Positions 9,259-17,400 of a DNA stretch of 64,000 nucleotides are shown here, one piece after another (position 1 is the first letter of the stretch; each line of letters starts with the position of its first letter). A model generated the notes under the pieces. The model searched no databases. It had not been told where the DNA came from and was given only the letters and a program-made list of their open reading frames with translations. The DNA is taken from positions 1 to 64,000 of the forward strand of contig JAOTVX010000007.1 in the NCBI GenBank assembly GCA_029863175.1, in the 5' to 3' direction. This DNA comes from Betaproteobacteria bacterium. Lineage in GTDB: Bacteria; Pseudomonadota; Gammaproteobacteria; Burkholderiales; SG8-41. The translations under genes were made by a program, and so were the position numbers.

Positions 9259-10368
9259 ATGAAGATCTATTGCGTGGGCGGAGCGGTACGTGACGAGCTC
9301 CTCGGGCTACCGGTGAAGGACCGCGACTACGTGGTCGTCGGCGCGACGCCTGAGGAGATGCTGCAGCAGGGATTCAAGCCGGTCGGCAAGGATTTTCCGG
9401 TGTTCCTGCACCCTCAGACCCACGAGGAATATGCGCTCGCACGCACGGAACGCAAGACGGCGCGCGGCTATCACGGCTTCGAGTTCTACACCGCGCCGGA
9501 CGTCACGCTCGAGCAGGACCTCGCGCGGCGCGACCTTACGATCAATGCGATTGCCAAGGACGCGGAGGGCAAGCTCATCGATCCATTCGACGGGGCATCT
9601 GACCTGAAGGCCGGCGTGCTGCGCCACGTGGGCCCCGCGTTCGCGGAGGATCCCGTGCGCATCCTGCGGGTGGCACGCTTCGCCGCGCGCTTCGGATTTC
9701 GCGTCGCTCCTGAAACGCTGGCGTTGATGAGCGCGATGGCGGAAAACGGAGAAGCCGACGCGCTCGTCGCAGAGCGCGTGTGGCAGGAACTCGCGCGGGG
9801 CCTCATGGAGTCGAAGCCCTCGCGCATGCTCGGCGTTCTGCGCGAGTGCGGCGCGCTCGCTCGGGTCATGCCCGAGCTCGATGCGCTCTGGGAAGATCAC
9901 GACGCGGCGCGCGAGGCTTTGCGCGCGCTCGACGCCTCGGCAGTCGCCGATGACCGCCTCGAAGCGCGGGTCGCAGCACTCGCGCGCTTGCTCGACCCAC
10001 TCGCGGTCGAATCGCTCGCGGGCCGGCTCAAAATGCCTGCCGATAGCCGCGATCTGGCCCTGCTCGCCGCGCGGTACGGCAACAGCGTCGCCGACGCCGG
10101 GGAGCTGAGTGCCGAGGAGTTGTTCGAGCTGTTCGAGGTGACTGATGCGTGGCGGCGGCCAGAGCGCTTAAAGAAACTCGTCAGCGCGTCGCTGGCGGGC
10201 GAGCAGAACGGTGGGCCGGCGAGATTGCGGCTCGATAGCGCGCTGGCGGCTGCGGCGACGATCGACGCGGGAGCCATCGCGAAGTCGAGTGCGACGCCGG
10301 CAGAAATCGGCCGTCGGGTCGCGGAGGCACGCCTGACCGCTATTCGCAAAGCCCTGGAAGACCGGTAA
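9259..10368 (+). CDS. cca: CCA tRNA nucleotidyltransferase, short form lacking the HD phosphohydrolase motif
   Basis: Adds or repairs the 3'-CCA of tRNAs. The nucleotidyltransferase head is intact: [10 protein letters not shown] at residues 7-16, catalytic Asp21 and Asp23 in DRDYV, and [10 protein letters not shown]. Gammaproteobacterial and betaproteobacterial long-form Cca proteins are about 410 aa with an HD domain following [10 protein letters not shown]. Here that sequence is followed by [20 protein letters not shown] and [10 protein letters not shown], without HPE or HDxGK residues, and the protein is only 369 aa. It should retain CCA addition but lack the phosphatase/phosphodiesterase activities. 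The frame is undisturbed, so this looks like a settled variant. Confidence 0.88.
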   Translation: MKIYCVGGAVRDELLGLPVKDRDYVVVGATPEEMLQQGFKPVGKDFPVFLHPQTHEEYALARTERKTARGYHGFEFYTAPDVTLEQDLARRDLTINAIAKDAEGKLIDPFDGASDLKAGVLRHVGPAFAEDPVRILRVARFAARFGFRVAPETLALMSAMAENGEADALVAERVWQELARGLMESKPSRMLGVLRECGALARVMPELDALWEDHDAAREALRALDASAVADDRLEARVAALARLLDPLAVESLAGRLKMPADSRDLALLAARYGNSVADAGELSAEELFELFEVTDAWRRPERLKKLVSASLAGEQNGGPARLRLDSALAAAATIDAGAIAKSSATPAEIGRRVAEARLTAIRKALEDR

Positions 10369-10403
10369 TGAGTAACGCGTCGAGGCGAAGACATGAGCGC
10401 TTC

Positions 10404-10430
10404 GCCCATCACCTATCACCTATCACGAGT
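10404..10430. repeat. Heptad-repeat island (cca/gst)
   Basis: About three and a half units of CCATCAC/CTATCAC type end just before the AAGGGAG ribosome site of the glutathione transferase gene. The opposite sense (GGTAATGAGTAA) occurs at the cca stop, as a weak opposed arm. Confidence 0.6.
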
Positions 10431-10438
10431 AAGGGAGC

Positions 10439-11059
10439 ATGATGATTGACCTGTACACATGGACGACGCCCAACGGCCGCAAGGTTTCGATCATGCTGGA
10501 AGAGCTGGGGCTGCCCTACCGCGCGCACGCGATTAACATCGGCAAGGGGGATCAGTTCAAGCCGGAGTACGTGAAGATCAATCCGAACAGCAAGATCCCT
10601 TCAATCGTGGACCCGGACGGCCCCGACGGGAAACCCGTGGCAATGATGGAATCGGGCGCGATTCTGGTTTATCTTGCGGGGAAGACCGGTAAACTGCTGC
10701 CGGAGTCCATCCGCGGCCGCTATGAAGCGCTGCAGTGGCTGATGTTCCAGATGGGCGGCGTGGGGCCATTCTTCGGCCAGGTGCACCATTTTCTGCGCGC
10801 GGCGAAACAGGCCGTGCCGTATGCGATCGAGCGCTATGTGAAGGAAACGCGCCGGCTCTACGGCGTCCTCGACGCGCATCTCAAGGATCACGAGTTTCTT
10901 GCTGACGAGTACTCCATCGCGGATATCGCGACCTATCCCTGGACCGCACGCTATGAGTGGCACAAGACGCGTCTCGAGGACTTTCCATACCTGAAGCGAT
11001 GGTTCGATGCGATTTCGGCGCGGCCGGCGGTGCAACGGGGCATGAAGGTTCCTTCGTAA
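10439..11059 (+). CDS. Glutathione S-transferase, Nu-class (YfcG/YghU-like)
   Basis: Thioredoxin-fold N-terminal domain followed by an all-alpha GST C-terminal domain. The N-terminus MIDLYTWTTPNGRKVSIMLEE, the NPNSKIPSI cis-Pro loop and MESGAILVYLA (glutathione gamma-Glu binding) are typical of the YfcG group, which shows disulfide-bond reductase activity in E. coli. At 206 aa it has normal length. Two consecutive ATG codons (10439 and 10442) follow an AAGGGAG ribosome site; the second is better spaced. Substrate not predictable. Confidence 0.88.
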   Translation: MMIDLYTWTTPNGRKVSIMLEELGLPYRAHAINIGKGDQFKPEYVKINPNSKIPSIVDPDGPDGKPVAMMESGAILVYLAGKTGKLLPESIRGRYEALQWLMFQMGGVGPFFGQVHHFLRAAKQAVPYAIERYVKETRRLYGVLDAHLKDHEFLADEYSIADIATYPWTARYEWHKTRLEDFPYLKRWFDAISARPAVQRGMKVPS

Positions 11060-11070
11060 AATAACTGCGT

Positions 11071-11119
11071 GACGAATGACGAATGACGAATGACGAATGA
11101 CGAGTGACTCGTGACTCGG
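11071..11119. repeat. Heptad-repeat island (downstream of gst)
   Basis: Seven units in strict register: GACGAAT four times, then GACGAGT, GACTCGT and GACTCGG. The last two units are partly self-complementary with the earlier ones. It begins 11 bp after the gst stop and ends about 30 bp before the start of the remnant gene at 11150. Confidence 0.85.
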
Positions 11120-11149
11120 GGCCGGGAACCGGAACTCCGTGAGACACAA

Positions 11150-11410
11150 ATGAAACGTGAGCGAAGGCGTTGGGTCATTGCCGGTGCGGCGATGCTTGCG
11201 GCGCCGGCGATGGCGTTTGCCCAGCGTTGTCGAGTAACCCCGCGGGATGCGCTGGGCCCGTACTGCAAACCCGGCGCGCCCGCCGAACCGGAATTGTGCG
11301 CGAGCGGCTCGGCCGGCGGGCGCATGCTCACGGTGAAGGGGAGGGCGCTCGGCATGCCGGGCGGCGCGCTCGCCGCGGGCTTCGACGTCACGCTCGCGAA
11401 GCTAGGCTAG
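11150..11410 (+). pseudogene. Remnant of a Tat-exported intradiol ring-cleavage dioxygenase-like protein
   Basis: An 86-codon frame starts with a twin-arginine signal peptide (KRERRRWVIAGAAMLAAPAMAFA). It continues CRVTPRDALGPYCKPGAPAEPELCASG, the N-terminal wording of exported protocatechuate/catechol dioxygenase-like proteins, which are normally about 200 aa or more. After GRALGMPGG it goes straight into ALAAGFDVTLAKLG and stops. The iron-ligand Tyr/His residues of the family are absent, so this should be inactive. The last residues resemble the C-terminal strand of such proteins, suggesting loss of the middle rather than simple truncation. The identification rests on wording alone. Confidence 0.5.
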
Positions 11411-11432
11411 CGGCCCGGACGACCGTTGCGCT

Positions 11433-11450
11433 AGCAGCCTGTCGGACTTA
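11433..11450. repeat. Half REP element at the end of ndvB
   Basis: Only the left arm AGCAGCCTGTCGGACTTA is present; the partner arm is missing. Its last three bases (TTA, 11448-11450) are the reverse complement of the ndvB TAA stop codon, so the glucan synthase gene ends on the REP. Confidence 0.75.
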
Positions 11451-14400
11451 CCCGAGGATCACGCGCACCTTGTGGGCTTGACCATCATCCGCGAGTGGTA
11501 CTCGCGTCGGGCCGCCCGGCAGCAGCTTGCCGTCCAGCTCGGCGTAAGCGACTCCACCGCTAACGCCGGTAGGGTTCTCGACGGCGATGTCGTAGCGCGC
11601 AGAGCGGTAGTTGAAGACGATCTCGAAACGCGGCCACTCCTTGGGAATGCAGGGCGCCAGGAGCAGGGACGCTCCCTGTAGTCGAAAGCCGAGGATCGCT
11701 TCGATCCCGGCCCGGTACAGCCACCCGGCCGAGCCGGTGTACCAGGTCCATCCGCCGCGCCCGACATGCGGGGCGACCGAATAGACATCGGCGGCGACGG
11801 CGTAGGGCTCGACCTTGTAGCGCTGCACGTCCGCCCGCGTGCTCGTGCGGTTGATTGGATTCAAGAGCGAGAACAGCTCGGCGGACTTGTCGCCATCGCC
11901 CAGCGCCGCAAAAGCGATCACCGACCAGGCGGCGGCGTGGGTGTATTGGCCGCCGTTCTCCCGGATGCCGGGCGGGTAGCCTTTGATGTATCCGGGATCG
12001 AGCGGCGTGCGGTCGAAGGGCGGCGTGAACAGCAGCGCGAGACCCTCGTCGCCGCGGATGAGTTGCGCGTCCACAGCGGCCATGGCGCGCAAGGCACGAA
12101 CCGGATCCGCCGTCCCGGAGATTACGCCCCAGGATTGCGCAATCGAGTCGATCCGGCATTCGCCGCTCGCGGACGAGCCGAGCGGCGTGCCGTCGTCGAA
12201 ATAGCCACGCCGGTACCAATCGCCGTCCCAACCCTCTTGCTCGAGTGCGGTTCGAAGCCGAGCGGTGTGCGACAGCCACTTCGCGGCGCGCGCATGCTCA
12301 TCGCGACCTTTCGCCAAAGGCGCGAACGCCGCGAGCGTCGCGTGCAGGAACCAGCCGAGCCAGACGCTCTCCCCCTTGCCCATCTCGCCGACCCGGTTCA
12401 TGCCGTCGTTCCAGTCGCCCGTGCCGATCAGCGGCAATCCGTGTTCACCGAGGGCGAGGCTCTGGTCGAGCCCGCGCGCGCAGTGCTCGAAGAGTGTTGC
12501 GCTCTCGTCCGCGATCATGGGCTGGAAGTAGGCATCGTGCTCGCCGGACCGTAGCCGCTGGCCTTCGAGGAATGGAACAGGCTCGTTCAGCACTGCGAGG
12601 TCGCCGGTCGTCTCGACATAGTGTGCGGCGGCGTAGGCGAGCCATATTCGGTCGTCCGAGATGCGTGTGCGCACACCCTGGCCGGACGGCGGCAGCCACC
12701 AGTGCTGAACATCCCCTTCGACGAACTGCCGGGCCGCGGCACGCAGGAGATGCTCGCGCGTCATCGCCGGTCGCGACAGGGCGAGCGCCATTCCGTCCTG
12801 GAGCTGGTCACGGAAGCCGTAAGCACCGCTCGCCTGGTAGAACGCCGAGCGCGCCCACACGCGGCACGCAAGCGTTTGGTAGAGCAGCCAACGATTCAGC
12901 ATGATGTCCATCGAAAGGTCCGGCGTTTTCACCTGCACCGTGCCGAGCACCTCTTCCCAATGCCCGACCACCGCGCGCAGGACCGCGTCGAGATCGGCGG
13001 CCCGGTAGCGATCGATCAGGGATTGCGCATCGGCTGCCATCGCCGCCTGCCCGAGGAGGAAGACGATCTCCACCGTACCCTCAGGCTCGAGCTCGACCGG
13101 CGCTTGAAGGGCGCCGCAAGGGTCGAGCCCGGCGCCCACCCGCTGCGAGAGAGGCGCGTTCCCGGCAAGCGCGGCGGGGTTGTCGAGCGTGCCGTTACGC
13201 CCCAGGAATTCCCGCCGGTCGCCGGTCCAGGCGATCTGTCGTCCGCCGAGGTCCGCAAAGGCGACGTGCGAACCGAACGCGATGTTCCACGGGTTGCGCG
13301 CGAACATCGCGCCCGTCTTCGGATCGATGGCCGTCACCACCGAGAGTGCCGATGCGCTGCGCGACGGCCCGAGCACCCACTCGACATAGGCCGTGACCGA
13401 AAGCCGCCGTGATCGCCCCGATGTGTTCCGGATCGTCAGTCGCGAGATCTTGATGGGATCGTCGAGCGGCACGTACTGGAGAAGATCGAGCGCGATGCCA
13501 TGTGCGGCGTGCTCGAACCGGCTATACCCCTGGCCGTGCCTGGCGGTATAGGGCGCGGCCTCGCGGCGGATCGGCAGCGCCGTCGGCCCCCACAGCTCGC
13601 CGGACTCCTCGTCGCGCAGGTAGAGGACCTCGCCCGGCCGATCGGTGACCGGATCGTTCGACCAGGGCGTGAGCTGGTTCTCGCGGCTGCTGAGCGACCA
13701 GGTGTAGCCGCTGCCCTCGACCGCGACCTGAAAGCCGAAGGCGGGATTGGCAACGACGTTGATCCACGGGGCGGGGAGCGAGCGCCCGGGGCCGAGGATC
13801 GTCACGTACTCCCGTCCGTCCGCGGTAAAACCGCCGAGCCCGTTGAAGAATTCGAGGTCCGGCGGCACCGGATCGGCCGGCGACACGTCCGCGGATGGCA
13901 CGCGCCGCGGCGGTGGCACCGTGGCGGTGTTCGCTTCGTGGAGACGGCCAAGCTGTTCCGATAGCGTTACGTGTCCTCCGACCAGCACGGCCCGGGCCGT
14001 GGCGAGAAGCAGGGCGCGCGTCTCCGCCGGAAAGAGATCTGCACGCAGGACGAACACCGAGCCGCGCGCGAGGTCCGCGCCGATCTGCGGTCGGGACTGG
14101 CTTGCTCGGACCAGCGTCTCCAGGGCGACCTGAAGATCCTGAATGTAGGAGGATCGGCGTTCGTTCAGGATCACGAGATCGACGGCGAGCTGCTTTATCC
14201 GACAGTATTCGTGGGCGCGCAACAGCTGGCGGACGATCGCGACATCCTCGATGTCGTCGATCCGCACGAGGACGATCGGGACGTCGCCGGAGATGCCCTG
14301 CGCCCAGAGCGCCGCCGGCCCGCCGCCGCCGCGACGGATGACCTCCGATGACGGACGCAGCGACGGATCGGCGTAGAGCACGTGGCCGGCGAGACGCTGA

Positions 14401-17400
14401 AAGAGGCCCGCCTGCTCCGCGTCGATGCCGAGATGGCTCAGTTGCACTTGCGCCTGGGTCCACGCCAACGTGGCCGCGCGGTCGAAGGCCGCCGGGTCGT
14501 GATGCTTGTCAGCCAGGTCCAGCACATCGCCGCGGGACGACGCGACGACCGTCCAGAATGCGATGCGCGCCGTCCTGCCCGGCGGAACCCGCACGCGGCG
14601 GCGCAGCGCGAAAACGGGATCGAGGACGGTACCGACGGTGCCGGAAAGCGGCAGGCCATCCATCACGGCCATCGGTGTCCGGACTTCGCGTCCACGGCCG
14701 AGGAAACGGGCGCGGTCGGTTTCGATCTCCGGCTCGCCCACCATCTCGCCTTCCACGACGGCAAGATGCGCCGCCCAGATTTCGGGCTCGCCGGGCGAGC
14801 GACGCCGCCGCGTCGCCAGGATGGCCCCGACCTTGGCGAGATATTCGGTTTGTACGAAAAGCTTGGAGAAGGCCGGGTGTGCCGAGTCGGCGGCGGGCGG
14901 TGCCAGCACGAGTTCGGCGTACGACGTGAGCTCGATGTCCCGTGCGCGGCCGCCCGCATTTGCGACGGAGATGCGGCGAACCTCGGCGTTGTCCTCCGGC
15001 GAGACGACGACCTCGAGCGTGGTGGTGATCGATCCGTCGCGCCGGACGAACTCGGCGCGATCCTCGGTGAACGTGACGGCGTAGCCGTCCGGTTCCACGC
15101 CGCACGGCTGGTAGCCGGCGGACCACACATCGCCGCTCTGCACGTCGCGCAGGAAAACGTAGGCGCCCCAGTCGTCGCGGGTGACGTCTTCGCGCCAACG
15201 CGTGATCCCGACGTCGCCCCAGCGGCTGTACCCGGAGCCGGCGCCCGTCAGCATCACCGCATACCGGCCGTTCGAGAGCAGGTGCACCTCCGGCGTGGCG
15301 TCGTGCGCGGAGCGGAGCCGTCGCACCGCCGGCAGGTCCAGGTCGCGGACCGTCGCTGCCGTCCTGACGTCCTCCGCCCTGGGATGAGCTACCGCGACGT
15401 CGCGCGGGGTGCGTTCTTGGAGGAGCAGTTCCGTCGCCTGCACGAACGGTTCGGCATGGAACCGCGCCCGCATTGCCCCGTCGAGGAGAGCGTTGGCGAG
15501 GGCGACCACCGTCATGCCCTGATGGTGGGCCATGAAGGCGTGCACGATCGCGACGTCTTTTCCTTCGGGCAGCCGCGCGGGCGTGTAGTCCAGCGCCTCG
15601 TAGAAGCCGTAGCGGCCATGCGCGCCGATGGCCGCGAGGCGTGCGAAGTTGCGCGCGGCCGCTCCCGGATCGACCATGGCCGCGAGCGCCGTCGCGTACG
15701 GCGCGACGACGGCGTTCTCGCCGAGACCGCGTTTCAACCCCAGACCCGGGACGCCGAAATTCGAATACTGATAGGTGAACTTCAGGTCACGGACGTTGTA
15801 CGCGGATTCCGAAACCCCCCAGGGCACACCGAGCGCGGCGCCATAACGGATCTGCCGGCGGACGACGAGACGGCTCGTCTGCTCGATCAGGCTGCCGGCC
15901 GGCGCGCGCATGACGAGCGCGGGCATCAGATACTCAAACATCGATCCCGACCAGGAGATCAACGCTGCGCCGCGTCCGACCGGTGTGACGGCGCGCCCGA
16001 GCCGGAACCAGTGGCGCGAGGCCACGTCGCCCTTGGCGATCGCCACGAAGCTCGCAAGGCGAGCCTCCGAGGCGAGCAGGTCGTAGCAGCTCGGGTCGAG
16101 ATCGCCCTCCGCGACCCGGTAACCGATCGAGAGGAGCTTGCGCTCCGGGTCGAGGAGAAAGCCGAACTCCATCGCGCCGGCCATCGCCCGCGCCGTCGCC
16201 GCCAGCGTTGCGAGGCGCTGTTCCAAGGAGCGGGCGGCGTGGGCGTCCGTCGCGACGTCGTGCCGGTGACTCTCGATCGACGCCAGCGTCGCCTCCGCCC
16301 AGTACAGCATCTCGGCACCGGCGTCGTCTTCGCGTTCGCTGGCGAGCGTGCGCGCGATATCCGCCATCGTGGTGGCGTGCGGCGCGACTTCCGCCAGTCG
16401 CGCACCGATTTCCTCCGGCGGCGTCAGCGCCCGGCGGAGCGCGGCGGCGAGCACGTCGAGCGCATCGCCAAGTTGCTGCCCCGTGATTGTCTGCGTGCGC
16501 CGGTCGTCGGGAAGTCTTTGCAGGGCTTCGCGCGTGAGCTGCAGGGCGTCGTCGACGCCGGCGAACAGCTCGGGGCCTGCCACCGGGCGGCCGATCCACT
16601 CCTGGCAGGCATTCGCGAGCGCGATCAGGTGCCCGGCAAGATTGCCGCTATCCACCGACGAGACGTACGGCGGGTCAAGCGGACGAAGATCACGTGTGTC
16701 GTACCAGTTGTAAAAGTGGCCGCGGAACCGCTGCAGGCGGCCCATCGTGGCGAGCGTCGCTTCTAGCCGGTCCACGGTCTCGATCGTCCCCGCCCAGCCG
16801 AAGTCGCGGGCGCTGACCGCGGAGAGAAGGTAGACGCCGAGATTGGTGGGCGAGGTCCGGTGCGCGACGGTCGGCTTCGGCTCTTCCTGGAAATTGTCCG
16901 GCGGCAGCATGTGGTCCGTTGCCGTTACGAAGGTCTCGAAAAAGCGCCAGGTGTGGCGCGCGACCAGCCGCAGAGCGCGGGCGTCCGCGGCGGAGACCGA
17001 CATACGCCCTGCGACGAGCGGCGAAAGGCTTGTCCATCGCGCGATGGCCGGCGATGCCATCCAGGCGACAAGGAACGGTGCCGCAACCGGCCAGGCGTCG
17101 TTCCCGACCCACCAGACGACGATCGCGGCAACGATCCCGATGGCGACACCGCCGCTCATTTGCCGGTAGAACCCGGCGAGGTCGAGTCGGGGGCCTACCG
17201 TCGCCTGAGCTGCCGTGGTCCAGTCGAGCAGGTGCCGGTGGCTCACGAGCAGACGAAACAGCGTTCTTCCGATTGCGTCTGCCATCAACCATGCCTGGTG
17301 TGGCAGAAATACGACCAGCAGTGCGGACAGGGACAGGGAGAGCCGCACATCCGCGGCGAGCGCGCGCAGGTGGCTGCGTGCCGTGACCCGGGTGCGTCGC

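Noticed and set aside
14382..16766. 794-aa open frame on the plus strand inside ndvB
   Set aside because: Antisense shadow in very GC-rich coding sequence; composition is Arg/His/Pro-rich with no family text, while the minus strand encodes a well-conserved domain.
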